64,000 bases of DNA from Halosolutus halophilus (GTDB lineage: Archaea > Halobacteriota > Halobacteria > Halobacteriales > Natrialbaceae), in the NCBI RefSeq assembly GCF_022869805.1, contig NZ_CP094974.1:4154001-4218000 (forward strand), given 5' to 3'. The position numbers and the translations under genes are program-made. Under the pieces are notes generated by a model, which did not search any database, was not told the origin of the DNA, and saw only the letters and a list, made by a program, of their open reading frames with translations. Position 1 is the first letter of the stretch. Each line of letters opens with the position of its first letter. Positions 17,404-25,545 of the stretch are shown piece after piece.

Positions 17404-17580
17404 ATGCCCAAGATCAGCGTCGAAATTCCACAGGAGTTGCTCGACGATCTCGACGACCACGTCGGCGACGACGGGAAGTTCGTCAACCGCAGCGACGCCA
17501 TCCGTGCGTCGATCCGGAAAACCCTCGACATCTTGGACGAGATCGACGAGCGCCACGATCGACTCGAGACGGAGGACTAG
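17404..17580 (+). CDS. Ribbon-helix-helix (CopG/MetJ-type) DNA-binding protein
   Basis: A 58-residue protein with the ribbon-helix-helix fold: strand PKISVEIPQELLDDLDDHV, then helix NRSDAIRASIRKTLDILDEI. Such proteins dimerise and insert the paired strands into the DNA major groove. CTTAAGG near 17375 lies about 27 bases before the ATG and is a good TATA element for a leaderless transcript. No toxin partner is adjacent; the next gene is a small helical protein in the same direction. Target genes are unknown. Confidence 0.82.
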   Translation: MPKISVEIPQELLDDLDDHVGDDGKFVNRSDAIRASIRKTLDILDEIDERHDRLETED

Positions 17581-17632
17581 TGTTAGCGATCGGCGAAAGC
17601 AACTAAATGAGCGCCGGTGAATGTCAGTGGTA

Positions 17633-17890
17633 ATGTCAGCACCGAGCGGCGACCAGTGTGACCACACGGCTACCGAGACGATCGAACTGCCGGCGACCGA
17701 CGCGACCCAGCGCGCGCTCCACGAGGCGATCGGCTACCTCTACGACGAACTCGCGACGGCCGCCGAAACGGGGGCCGTGGAACCGGAACAGCTCTCCGAC
17801 GAGGTGTTCGAGGGGATCGAGGAACTCTACGTGGGAACGGCCGAGGAATCGATCGCGAGCGTCGAGATCAAGTACGAACTGGCCGACTAG
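17633..17890 (+). CDS. Small acidic helical protein, haloarchaeal
   Basis: An 85-residue acidic protein (MSAPSGDQCDHTATETIELP...) predicted to be mainly helical (TQRALHEAIGYLYDELATAAE). Function unknown. Two starts are possible, ATG at 17621 and ATG at 17633. CTAAATG at 17602-17608 is centred about 28 bases before 17633, which favours the shorter form. It follows the ribbon-helix-helix gene by about 50 bases and may be transcribed from its own promoter. Confidence 0.65.
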   Translation: MSAPSGDQCDHTATETIELPATDATQRALHEAIGYLYDELATAAETGAVEPEQLSDEVFEGIEELYVGTAEESIASVEIKYELAD

Positions 17891-17935
17891 GAGGGTGACG
17901 CGAACGACTGGGGTGAACAGCGACCGCGGACGACT

Positions 17936-17979
17936 TGCAGCGGGATAGCGACTGTCACTGGCCTGCAGCGGGATAGCGA
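17936..17979. repeat. Direct repeat, 28-base period
   Basis: TGCAGCGGGATAGCGA occurs at 17936-17951 and 17964-17979 in the spacer between the convergent small helical gene and rlmE. The placement at the meeting of two gene ends suggests a duplicated intergenic fragment. No function is evident. Confidence 0.5.
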
Positions 17980-18025
17980 TCGCGGGCGACCGTCGACGCC
18001 GACGCGACCGTCGATCGATCGGCGT

Positions 18026-18811
18026 TCAGTCCCGATCGAGTCGCTGTGCGAACCCGAAGTTCGGTTTGACGTCCTCGACGCGAACCCGGACGGTGTCACC
18101 GTCCTCCGCCCCCGGGACGAACAGCCGGTAGCCGTCGACGGAGGCGATCCCGTCGCCCTCGCTGCCGACGTCGACGATTTCGACCTCGAGTTCGTCGCCC
18201 GCCCGGATCGGGGCCGTGAGCCGGCCTTTCCCGACGAGGTAGATCTCGGAGGACTCGTCCCGGGTCGCCTTCGGGGCCGTCGCGCGGACGTACTGGAACT
18301 CCGCTTCGACGTCTGCCCGGAAGTCGTCGACGTCGGGACCCTCGAAGACCTTCACGACGAAGTTCCCGCCAGTGTCGAGGAGTTCGAGTGCGGTCTCGAA
18401 CGCCTGTCGCGCGAGGTGCAACGATCGGGCCTGGTCGAGCGAGTACTCGCCGGACATGTTGGGTGCCATGTCGGAGACGACCGCGTCGACCGTTCCGCCG
18501 GCGGCGTCCACGACGCGCTCGCGGGTTCGCTTCTCGGTCATGTCGCCGCGAATCGTCTCGACCCGATCGTTCAGGTCGGGGTCGTCGAGGTCTTTGATGC
18601 GCTGGAGGTCGACGCCGATGACCGTCCCGGTCGGGCCGACCTTCTCGGCGGCGACCTGTAGCCAGCCGCCGGGTGCGGCACCGAGGTCGACGACGGTGTC
18701 GCCGCCCGAGATGACGTTCTCCAGTTCGTCGAGCTGTTTGAGCTTGTAGGCCGCCCGCGAGCGGTACCCCTCCTGTTTCGCCCTGTTGTAGTAGTCGTCG
18801 CGTCGTGTCAT
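18026..18811 (-). CDS. rlmE: 23S rRNA 2'-O-methyltransferase RlmE with C-terminal TRAM domain
   Basis: A 261-residue FtsJ/RrmJ-type methyltransferase that methylates the ribose of a uridine in the large-subunit rRNA A loop. The SAM site is DLGAAPGGW (42-50). The catalytic K-D-K-E set is K23, D114 (VVSDMAPN), K154 (FVVKVFEG) and E189. Residues about 198-255 form a TRAM RNA-binding domain (LEVEIVDVGSEGDGIASV), a fusion typical of haloarchaeal RlmE and absent from bacteria. The ATG at 18811 (MTRRDDYYNRAKQEGYRSRA) is the family start; a longer frame upstream is Arg-rich and rejected. Confidence 0.93.
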   Translation of the reverse strand: MTRRDDYYNRAKQEGYRSRAAYKLKQLDELENVISGGDTVVDLGAAPGGWLQVAAEKVGPTGTVIGVDLQRIKDLDDPDLNDRVETIRGDMTEKRTRERVVDAAGGTVDAVVSDMAPNMSGEYSLDQARSLHLARQAFETALELLDTGGNFVVKVFEGPDVDDFRADVEAEFQYVRATAPKATRDESSEIYLVGKGRLTAPIRAGDELEVEIVDVGSEGDGIASVDGYRLFVPGAEDGDTVRVRVEDVKPNFGFAQRLDRD

Positions 18812-19215
18812 AGGTACGTCATCGAACCCCGTGTCACGTTTTGCGTAGGAACGGTCGGTGGATCTGCGTTCATACGGAATGAGATGCCCCCGACTCGGAA
18901 AGGCACGTCGGATAGTATCGATCAGCCGTCGGGCTCTGCAGAAGCGTCTCATCACCAAGCGTGAGCGAAGATCCTGCGAACTCGACGAGAGTTCCGCTCT
19001 CGCCGAACCACGAAATCGACGATTTTCGAACGATCCCGAGGCATTCGGCTCGTTCCGTCCGTAGATTTTCGGATCGAGGTGTCCACCCGGTGCGTCAATT
19101 TATCAGCGGCATAGGAGAATACCTCGGGGCGTGACCCCGAGGCGATTCACTACTCGAAGCGGGGGACGATTCTCCGTTACATCTATTGCGTATCGTAACG
19201 TAGTGGATCGTAACG
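18812..19215. other. Intergenic region with IS200/IS605-like hairpin, no gene seen
   Basis: A 404-base spacer between divergent rlmE and the antitoxin gene. A 68-codon plus-strand frame at 18858 is basic and unlike local coding sequence, so it is not called. The right part contains the hairpin listed at 19122-19142. AT-rich TTACATCTATTGCGTATCG near 19177-19195 probably includes the promoter for the toxin-antitoxin pair. Confidence 0.45.
19122..19142. repeat. Perfect hairpin resembling an IS200/IS605 terminal structure
   Basis: CCTCGGGG-CGTGA-CCCCGAGG is a perfect 8-base stem with a 5-base loop, flanked by GAATA and CGATTCAC. Subterminal hairpins of this composition mark the ends of IS200/IS605/IS1341-type elements in haloarchaea. 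No tnpA or tnpB is nearby, so this would be a solo end or relic. It ends 74 bases before the antitoxin ATG. Confidence 0.4.
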
Positions 19216-19509
19216 ATGAAAACGGTCACTACGCGCATCCCGGAGGACGACGAGGAGGCCCTCGCCGAACTCGAGACGGAGTTGAGTGCTGATCGGTCGG
19301 AGGTGCTTCGCCGTCTGATCCGACAGGGCCTCTCCGACTGGCGCAAGGAGCGGGCACTCGACCAGCTCCGTGACCACCGCATTACGCTGCGGAAGGCAGC
19401 AGAGCTGGCAGACGTCTCGTACGTCGAGATGTTGACCCTCGCCTCCGAAGAGGGGATCGACGTCGGGTACACGACGGCCGACCTCGAACGCGATCTCGAT
19501 CGCGTCTAA
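19216..19509 (+). CDS. UPF0175 family antitoxin
   Basis: A 97-residue protein with an N-terminal ribbon-helix-helix-like part (KTVTTRIPEDDEEALAELE, then RSEVLRRLIRQGL) and a C-terminal UPF0175 helix-turn-helix (ITLRKAAELADVSYVEMLTLASEEGIDVGY, cited by ends only: ITLRKAAELADVS and EEGIDVGY). UPF0175 proteins are antitoxins or regulators paired with DUF3368 PIN-domain toxins. Its TAA stop overlaps the toxin ATG by one base (TAATG at 19507-19511), which implies coupled translation. It probably binds its own promoter. Confidence 0.87.
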   Translation: MKTVTTRIPEDDEEALAELETELSADRSEVLRRLIRQGLSDWRKERALDQLRDHRITLRKAAELADVSYVEMLTLASEEGIDVGYTTADLERDLDRV

Positions 19510-19997
19510 TGGTTGTCGTCGATTCCTCCGCGCTGATTCCGCTCGCGTGGGTCGGGCGACTCGACCTCGTCTCGACCGCCTTCGATGATATTCGGACGAC
19601 AGAAGGAGTTCGGGAAGAAGTCCTCACTGAGGGTAAGCGTGGTACCGCGACGCTCGACGAGTTTCTGGCGGACGTAGCTGTTCACGGAATACCGGACGCA
19701 GCCGACGAAGTGGCGTCGATGGAGGGAATTGCGGTGGCCGACGCGTCAGTGATCCTGCTGGCAGAGGCTGACGAGGAGATCCTTCTCGCTAACGACAAAG
19801 GGCTGATCGAGGTTGCCCGAAGTCACGGCGTCGAGTGCTGGTGGGTGACGACGCTGTTGCTCAGATGTACGAAAGAAGGTGACTTGACGGCGGATGAGGC
19901 AACCGATCTCCTGTACGACCTCGTGGATGAGGGAATGAATCTGCACCCGAAAGTCTACACGCAGGTGCAGAAGAAGCTCCGAGAACTGGGGGACTGA
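19509..19997 (+). CDS. PIN-domain toxin (DUF3368)
   Basis: A 162-residue PIN-like ribonuclease. Acidic residues of the metal site are visible: D5 in VVVDSSALI, D78 in VADASVILLAE, and D96 in LANDKGLIEVA, with Glu37 as likely fourth ligand. DUF3368 proteins are toxins that cleave RNA and are silenced by the UPF0175 partner encoded immediately upstream with a one-base overlap. The tail (LHPKVYTQVQKKLRELGD) is the usual DUF3368 C-terminal helix. All key residues are present, so it looks functional. Confidence 0.87.
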   Translation: MVVVDSSALIPLAWVGRLDLVSTAFDDIRTTEGVREEVLTEGKRGTATLDEFLADVAVHGIPDAADEVASMEGIAVADASVILLAEADEEILLANDKGLIEVARSHGVECWWVTTLLLRCTKEGDLTADEATDLLYDLVDEGMNLHPKVYTQVQKKLRELGD

Positions 19998-20027
19998 ATC
20001 AGAGTCCTCGATCAGATGGAGACGCGT

Positions 20028-20165
20028 TCAGTTAGTAGTTACAACAGACCGGGAGGGGTAGTTGTCGTCTTTCCGGGCCATTTCCTGCCAGTCCGTAGGC
20101 GGCTGAGACGAATAGGTGTAGTGAAGTGCGCGTTCGCCCACGGCGACGGCCGCGATCGGCCGCAT
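20028..20165 (-). CDS. Possible 45-residue protein divergent from the phn operon
   Basis: A short frame encoding MRPIAAVAVGERALHYTYSS... ending RSVVTTN. The codon choice and acidic/polar content (TDWQEMARKDDNYPS) look haloarchaeal, unlike the other frames here. GTATAGTATATC (complement of about 20206-20217) is a candidate promoter some 45 bases upstream. I recognise no family. It may be a gene remnant or chance frame. Confidence 0.25.
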   Translation of the reverse strand: MRPIAAVAVGERALHYTYSSQPPTDWQEMARKDDNYPSRSVVTTN

Positions 20166-20181
20166 CGTACCGCCACGACAG

Positions 20182-20202
20182 ATGTACCGCGTTCCGGTAC
20201 AT
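20182..20202. promoter_or_regulatory. 21-base palindrome upstream of phnD
   Basis: ATGTACCG-CGTTC-CGGTACAT is a perfect 8-base inverted repeat with a 5-base centre. It is followed directly by AATGATATACTATACAGG, an AT-rich promoter-like stretch. It lies 136 bases before the phnD start and just upstream of the possible divergent 45-residue frame, so it could control either or both. Arm length and symmetry fit an operator for a dimeric winged-helix protein. Confidence 0.55.
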
Positions 20203-20276
20203 AATGATATACTATACAGGATGAAGAAAACGGAACGACTGGGAAAATTCGCTGTAACTGGCGGAGTCACCGGGCG

Positions 20277-20317
20277 TATATAGTCACGGATACCTGACTT
20301 ACAAAGATATTTGTATC
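20277..20317 (+). promoter_or_regulatory. Likely phn promoter with second dyad
   Basis: TATATAG (20277-20283) is a good TATA box; transcription would begin near 20305, giving a leader of about 30 bases before the ATG at 20338. ACAAA-GATA-TTTGT (20301-20314) is a 5-base dyad placed on the expected start site, where a bound repressor would block initiation. GATAC (20289) and GTATC (20313) add a second spaced inverted pair. Confidence 0.45.
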
Positions 20318-20337
20318 TGAAATGGAATCTCCACGGT

Positions 20338-21339
20338 ATGCCTCGCACAACAGGCGGACGACGCGTGACGCGACGAAACGTGCTGCAGTCGGGCGGTGCT
20401 GTCGGCCTCGCAGCGATGGCTGGCGGCTGTCTGGGGGGAGCCGACGGCAACGGCGACAATGGGAGCAACGAGATCACGATGATCCTCAATCCCGCGGAGT
20501 CGGACGTCGACATTCGATCGCAGTACCAACCGCTGGTCGACCACATCGAGTCCGAAGTCGACGTAACGATCAGTCTCGATCGGGCGGCCAGTTACGCGGC
20601 GACGCTGCAGGCGATTCGTAGCGATCGGGCGCACCTCGCGGACACGTCGCCGTCGGCCGCCGTCGCGGGTCGCGGCGTCGCCGACGTCGTGGGAATCCGC
20701 GTCGCGTACGGTGCCGCACAGTACTTCTCGCTGATCACTACCACGCCCGACAGCGGCATCGAGGAACTGACCGATCTCGAGGGGGAAACGATCGCGATGG
20801 CGTCACCGCTCTCCGTCTCGGGGACGCTCGTGCCGATGACGATGCTGAAGAAAGCCGGACTGGATACCGGCTCCGCGCCGGATGGGGATCCCGTCGACTT
20901 CACCGCCCAGCACTCGGATCACAGCACGGCGGCCGAACAACTGCTCAACAACCCGGACGTCGCGGCGGCGTCGACCGGCGCGTTCTCCACCGCACCCTAC
21001 GTTCCACAGGAGCAGTTCGACGAACTCTCGGACGACTTCGCGGAGATCTCCACGGAGTACGAGGACGCGGGCACCGAAGACGAGGAACTACAGTTGCTGG
21101 CCGTTTCCGATCCGCTTCCACGGGCTCCGATCATGGCCCGATCGAACTGGGACGACCCGGTTCGCGAGGACGTCGAAGAAGCCATCCTCAACGCCGAGCC
21201 GGAGGACCTCAGTCACGGCGATGATTACGAAGGTGAGGAACTCTGGTTCTCCAGCGTCGTCGAGGGCAGCCACGAGGACTACGATCCCATCAAGGAGGTC
21301 CTCGACGAACTCGGACTCGAATTCGAAGATATTTCGTAA
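20338..21339 (+). CDS. phnD: Phosphonate/phosphate ABC transporter substrate-binding lipoprotein PhnD
   Basis: A 333-residue periplasmic-type binding protein. The N-terminus has a twin-arginine-like region (TRRNVLQSGGAVGLAAMAGG) and lipobox GGCLGG, so it is Tat-exported and lipid-anchored. The mature part follows PhnD: ITMILNPAESDVDIRSQYQP, ADTSPSAAVAGRG, TDLEGETIAMASPLSVSGTL (where Ser/Thr residues bind the phosphonate) and FSTAPYVPQEQF. It captures phosphonates, phosphite or phosphate for the PhnC/PhnE importer encoded next. The start at 20338 is preferred to a TTG at 20311 because it begins the signal peptide properly. Confidence 0.9.
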   Translation: MPRTTGGRRVTRRNVLQSGGAVGLAAMAGGCLGGADGNGDNGSNEITMILNPAESDVDIRSQYQPLVDHIESEVDVTISLDRAASYAATLQAIRSDRAHLADTSPSAAVAGRGVADVVGIRVAYGAAQYFSLITTTPDSGIEELTDLEGETIAMASPLSVSGTLVPMTMLKKAGLDTGSAPDGDPVDFTAQHSDHSTAAEQLLNNPDVAAASTGAFSTAPYVPQEQFDELSDDFAEISTEYEDAGTEDEELQLLAVSDPLPRAPIMARSNWDDPVREDVEEAILNAEPEDLSHGDDYEGEELWFSSVVEGSHEDYDPIKEVLDELGLEFEDIS

Positions 21340-21366
21340 CGTGTCCCGGGCTAGCTTTCACTATCT

Positions 21367-22152
21367 ATGAGCCAGATAACAGTGGACGGGCTTACGAAAG
21401 CGTACGGGGACACCGTCGCACTCGACGACGTCTCTTTCGAGATCGACGCGGGGGAGTTCGTCGTCGTTCTCGGCGTCTCCGGGTCGGGGAAGTCCACCCT
21501 GTTGCGGTGCATAAACGGGCTCACGACCCCGACCGACGGCACCGTCACTATCGACGGCGATCGGATCACGAGCCCGCGCGACGACGTGGCGATGATCTTC
21601 CAGAGCCACAACATCATCGGCCAGATGAGCGCGTACTCGAACGCGCTCACCGGCTCGCTGAGCCGGAACGGCTTCCTGCGAAGCCTCCTTCGTCTCCAGA
21701 ACCGCGACGAGAAGATCCGCGCGCTTGAGGCGCTCGAGACCGTCGGCCTCCTCGACGAGGCCCAGCAGAAAGCCCGCCAGATGAGCGGCGGCCAGAAACA
21801 GCGCGTCGGGATCGCCCGGGCGCTCGTCCAGCAACCGAACGTCTTGCTCGCCGACGAACCGGTCGCGAGCCTCGATCCGGGCAGCGCCCAGCAGGTGATG
21901 ACCTATCTCCGGGCTGCTGCCGCCGATCGCGGCCTGACCGCGATGGTCAGTCTCCACCAGGTCAACCTCGCCCGGAAGTTCGGCCAACGGTTCATCGGCC
22001 TCCGCGACGGAACGAAGGTGTTCGACGGCTATCGCGACGAACTCACGATCGACGCGATCGACGAGATCTACGGCGATATCGACACCGAGGGGATGGTGGT
22101 GATGGTGGACGACGACGGGTCCTCCGCCGTCGACAACCAGGGGGCAGTCTGA
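21367..22152 (+). CDS. phnC: Phosphonate ABC transporter ATPase PhnC
   Basis: A 261-residue ABC ATPase. Walker A is GVSGSGKST (36-44), the signature is MSGGQKQR (about 138-145), Walker B is VLLADEPVASLD, and the H-loop His is in VSLHQVNLARKFGQR, a stretch typical of PhnC. It powers the PhnDCE importer on the cytoplasmic side. It begins 27 bases after phnD and its stop overlaps the phnE start by one base (TGATG), indicating one operon with coupled translation. No C-P lyase genes are in view. Confidence 0.93.
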   Translation: MSQITVDGLTKAYGDTVALDDVSFEIDAGEFVVVLGVSGSGKSTLLRCINGLTTPTDGTVTIDGDRITSPRDDVAMIFQSHNIIGQMSAYSNALTGSLSRNGFLRSLLRLQNRDEKIRALEALETVGLLDEAQQKARQMSGGQKQRVGIARALVQQPNVLLADEPVASLDPGSAQQVMTYLRAAAADRGLTAMVSLHQVNLARKFGQRFIGLRDGTKVFDGYRDELTIDAIDEIYGDIDTEGMVVMVDDDGSSAVDNQGAV

Positions 22153-23201
22153 TGAGCGGGAGCACCGCAGCCGAACCCGAGCCGGTGGACGAAACCGCCG
22201 GCAGCCGCGTCGTCGATCGATTGGATCGAATCCGCCATTCCCGCCGCGTTCAGGCCGCCGGAGCCGCCGCGCTCGTCGCCGTCGTCGGCTTTCTCTTCGT
22301 CCAGGCGCTCAGCGCGGTCGGCTTCTTCAGCGAGAGCTACCAGTGGGGCTTCTTCTTCAAATCACTCCGTGACTTCTTCCCGATCACGCTGTACGCTGGC
22401 TGGCTCCCGTTCCTCGACGTCCAGCAGTACTGGGCGTTCATCTCCGACCGGAACCTCCTCTTCGATCCGGCGAGTTTCGAGCAGTTCGTCGCGAATCCGA
22501 TCAACTTCGTCTTCGGGACCAGCCTCGGAATCTTCTCGATCTTCGGCGAGGCGGGGATCACGCTGGCGATCGGGTTCGCCGGGACGATCCTCGGCTTCCC
22601 GCTCGCGTTGCTGTTCGGCATCCTCGGCTCCGAGCGGGTGACTCCCTTCCCCCTCAACTTCCTGTTCCGGAGCACGATGTCGGCGATCCGGTCGATCCCG
22701 GCGCTCGTCTGGGCGCTGATCTACATTCCGCTGGCCGGGTTGACGCCGCTGGCCGCGCTGCTCGCCGTCGGCACCGACACGATCGGGAACCTCGGGCGGC
22801 TGTTCACCGACGAACTCGAGGAGATCGAGGACGGGCCGATCGAGGCAATGGAGACCACCGGGGCCAGCCGTCCGCAGGTCATCGTGTTCGGGATGCTGAG
22901 TCAGGTACGGACCTCCTTTATCGCCTGGACGCTGTACATCTTCGAGATCAACGTCCGGATCGCCGTCTCCCTGGGGATCATCGGGGCCGGCGGCCTCGGC
23001 GAGATCCTCGACGTCCAGCAGGGCCTGTTCCAGTTCACCAACGCGATGGCGACGCTGCTGTGTATCTTCCTGCTGATCATCTCGGTCGAACTGTTCAGCC
23101 AGCGGATCCGATCGCGACTCCGGGCCGACGACGAACCGATGGGGCTACGCGAGTTGCTCTTCGGCCTGCCCCAGCGGCTGATCGAATCGCTCGCGCGCTG
23201 A
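22152..23201 (+). CDS. phnE: Phosphonate ABC transporter permease PhnE
   Basis: A 349-residue permease. After a 45-residue acidic/polar N-terminus, the first helix is [20 protein letters not shown]. The binding-protein-dependent transport domain (about 130-330) includes [40 protein letters not shown] and the EAA-type loop [20 protein letters not shown], which contacts the PhnC ATPase. An extra long segment between helices 1 and 2 ([20 protein letters not shown]) is larger than in bacterial PhnE. It is the last gene of the phnDCE operon. Confidence 0.92.
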   Translation: MSGSTAAEPEPVDETAGSRVVDRLDRIRHSRRVQAAGAAALVAVVGFLFVQALSAVGFFSESYQWGFFFKSLRDFFPITLYAGWLPFLDVQQYWAFISDRNLLFDPASFEQFVANPINFVFGTSLGIFSIFGEAGITLAIGFAGTILGFPLALLFGILGSERVTPFPLNFLFRSTMSAIRSIPALVWALIYIPLAGLTPLAALLAVGTDTIGNLGRLFTDELEEIEDGPIEAMETTGASRPQVIVFGMLSQVRTSFIAWTLYIFEINVRIAVSLGIIGAGGLGEILDVQQGLFQFTNAMATLLCIFLLIISVELFSQRIRSRLRADDEPMGLRELLFGLPQRLIESLAR

Positions 23202-23301
23202 TCGGCGCAGATTCCGACTCGCCGTCCGAGTCCGGCGGAACCGGCTTCCGCCCGCGCGTAAAGGGTGGCTTTTTATGGCAACCGTCCGTACCCCGACGCA
23301 T

Positions 23302-24045
23302 ATGTTCAAGGCCATCGTGAGCGCGGAAACGCTCACCAGCGCGCTCGACTCGGTGAGTGTGCTGGTCGACGAGTGCAAGATCCACCTCGAGGAGGACGGC
23401 CTCGAAATCCGGGCCGTCGATCCCGCGAACGTCGGGATGGTCGATCTCTCGCTCGATTCGGCTGCGTTCGAATCCTACGAAGCTGACGGCGGGCTGATCG
23501 GCGTCGACCTCTCCCGGCTCGAAGACATCGCGGGCATGGCCGAATCCGGCCAACTGATCCAGCTCGAACTCGACGAGGAGACCCGGAAACTCCACATCCA
23601 GATCGACGGGCTCGAGTACACGCTCGCGCTGATCGATCCGGACTCCATCCGACAGGAGCCGGACATTCCGGATCTCGACCTGCCCGCCGAGGTCATCCTC
23701 GAAGGCAAGGACGTCAACCGATCGGTGAAGGCGGCGGACATGGTCTCCGATCACATCGCGCTCGGCGTCGACGAGGGCGAGGAGTACTTCTACGTCGACG
23801 CGGAGGGCGACACCGACGACGTCCACCTCGAACTCACCGGAGAGGACCTGATCGACCTGCAGGTCGGTCCCGCTCACTCGCTGTTCTCGCTGGACTATCT
23901 CAAGGACATGAACAAGGCGATTCCCTCGGATACCGAGGTCACGCTCCACCTCGGCGAGGAGTTCCCCGTCAAGATCTACTTCGGCTTCGGGGACGGACAG
24001 GGCCAGGTCACGTACATGCTGGCGCCCCGCATCCAGAGCGACTAG
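23302..24045 (+). CDS. pcn: DNA polymerase sliding clamp PCNA
   Basis: A 247-residue sliding clamp; three copies ring DNA and tether polymerase, ligase, FEN1 and RFC. It begins [20 protein letters not shown] and shows [34 protein letters not shown], the interdomain connector around 115-125 ([20 protein letters not shown]) and the C-terminal [16 protein letters not shown], which interacts with PIP-box partners. It has the acidic surface usual for halophiles. The ATG at 23302 is the family start; TTTTTATGG near 23270 is the likely TATA element. Confidence 0.97.
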   Translation: MFKAIVSAETLTSALDSVSVLVDECKIHLEEDGLEIRAVDPANVGMVDLSLDSAAFESYEADGGLIGVDLSRLEDIAGMAESGQLIQLELDEETRKLHIQIDGLEYTLALIDPDSIRQEPDIPDLDLPAEVILEGKDVNRSVKAADMVSDHIALGVDEGEEYFYVDAEGDTDDVHLELTGEDLIDLQVGPAHSLFSLDYLKDMNKAIPSDTEVTLHLGEEFPVKIYFGFGDGQGQVTYMLAPRIQSD

Positions 24046-24164
24046 TCGCCGGGAGACTGCGCTCGCGACTTCGGGACACCCGATTGCCGACCGAGCGTCG
24101 ATCGAACATAAAGCCGGTATATGGGAAGGATTGCTGCTACCAGTATCGCGGCTGTAACTGAACT

Positions 24165-24485
24165 ATGCCCTCCAGAGACGCCGCCGACGATCCCCGCCGA
24201 CGCGACGCCGCCTTCGTCACGACGTTCGATCCCGGTGCCGGCGATCGGGCGAGCGAAACCGTTTTGACGGCAGTCGCGGCGGTAACCGGCGACGAACCGG
24301 CCGATCTCTCACCCCTGTACGACGTCGTGGAACCGGACGCACTCGACGCCCTGTGTGACCACGCCGATCGAGTCGGCAGCGATTCCGTCCACCGGCTGTG
24401 GTTCCCGTACGAAGGGGTCGACGTCTGCGTCCGCAGCGACGGCGAGGTTCGAATCCTCGAGACGCCGTCGACCGCGAGCGCGTAG
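24165..24485 (+). CDS. HalOD1 output-domain protein
   Basis: A 106-residue protein. Residues about 35-100 match the HalOD1 haloarchaeal output domain: TVLTAVAAVTGDEPADLSPL, YDVVEPDALDALC and a final strand pair ending DVCVRSDGEVRIL. HalOD1 occurs alone or fused to receiver domains and is thought to be a signalling output, mechanism unknown. A second member is at 39545. GGTATATGGG near 24115 may be its promoter. Confidence 0.85.
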   Translation: MPSRDAADDPRRRDAAFVTTFDPGAGDRASETVLTAVAAVTGDEPADLSPLYDVVEPDALDALCDHADRVGSDSVHRLWFPYEGVDVCVRSDGEVRILETPSTASA

Positions 24486-24572
24486 TCGGACGTCGACCGC
24501 GAACGCGTGGTCAAACGGCGCGTGACCCCACGCGGCGACTCGGCGCGCGACTCCACGTCGCCTGCTGACTGC

Positions 24573-25433
24573 TCACTCGTGATCGGCGAGGAACGACAGC
24601 AGCGCCTCGTTGACCCGATCGGCGTCTTCGATGAAGAAACAGTGTGACCCCCCCTCGACGAGTTCCAGTCGCGCGTCCGCGATCTTCTCGGCCAGGAGTT
24701 CGCCGTTCTCGACCGGGACCACCCGATCGTTCGTCCCGTGCAGGACGAGCGTCGGCACGCGGATGCCGTCCAGCCGATCGCTCACGTCGAAGTTCAGGAC
24801 GGCGGCGGTCTGGGCCTCGCGCGCGGGGTCGCTCGCGTCCTGTTCGAGTCGCCACTCGATGATCCGGTCCATCAGGTGCGGGTTCCGGTTCGTGAACCGC
24901 TCGTTGAAGGCCGGGCGCATCCGGTGGCGGAGCGTCTCGCGCTCGCTCGCACCGGACGGCACGTCGAAGATCTGTTCCTGGGTCTCCTCAGGGACCGGAA
25001 CCGCGTCCGGCCCGCCGTGGCTCGTACACAGCAGCGTCAGCGTCTTCGCCCGCGAGTACTCGAGCGCGTAGCGCTGGGCGATCATTCCACCCATGCTCGC
25101 GCCGACGACGTGGGCGTCGTAGATCCCCGCGTCGTCGAGCACCGCCTCGAGGTCGGCGGCCAGGCCGCCGATCGAGTAGCCCGCGAGTTTGAGGATGAGC
25201 GGGGTCCGGAGTTTGCCTGGGAGTCGCGGGACGATCGGCGGCAGGCCCGCGTCCGATCGCCCCGTCCCGCGGTTGTCCGGGGCGATCACGCCGTACTCGT
25301 CGGCGACGGCCTCCCGCTGCCAGCGCCACATCCACCGTCCGTAGCCGAGTCCCTGCACGAACACGACGGGCGTGCCGTCGCCGTCGTCGCGTTCGTAGTA
25401 TATCGACACGCCGTCTCGAATCGCCCGTGGCAT
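24573..25433 (-). CDS. Alpha/beta-fold hydrolase
   Basis: A 286-residue hydrolase. VVFVQGLGYGRWMW holds the oxyanion-hole region, HVVGASMGGMIAQ is the nucleophile elbow (Ser in G-A-S-M-G), VLHGTNDRVVP carries the acidic residue and VEGGSHCFFIED the catalytic His. The set is complete, so it should be active on an ester, lactone or similar substrate that cannot be specified. It starts at the ATG 25433 (MPRAIRDGVSIYY), and the frame continues upstream without family similarity. It is divergent from priL across a spacer containing a palindrome. Confidence 0.88.
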   Translation of the reverse strand: MPRAIRDGVSIYYERDDGDGTPVVFVQGLGYGRWMWRWQREAVADEYGVIAPDNRGTGRSDAGLPPIVPRLPGKLRTPLILKLAGYSIGGLAADLEAVLDDAGIYDAHVVGASMGGMIAQRYALEYSRAKTLTLLCTSHGGPDAVPVPEETQEQIFDVPSGASERETLRHRMRPAFNERFTNRNPHLMDRIIEWRLEQDASDPAREAQTAAVLNFDVSDRLDGIRVPTLVLHGTNDRVVPVENGELLAEKIADARLELVEGGSHCFFIEDADRVNEALLSFLADHE

Positions 25434-25545
25434 ACCCGGAGTGACGTGTCGGGTGCCCTTGAAATCGACCCTCGCGGCGCGAGCCAATCGGCTATTACGC
25501 ACCCAGCGCAGGACGAGCGCCGTCGATCGATCGCCGTCCCGGGGT

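Noticed and set aside
18858-19064. 68-codon plus-strand frame between rlmE and the antitoxin gene
   Set aside because: Basic product antisense in part to the upstream extension of rlmE, without family resemblance.
20000-24100. Idea that phn and pcn genes form one operon
   Set aside because: There is a 100-base gap with its own TATA element before pcn and the functions are unrelated.
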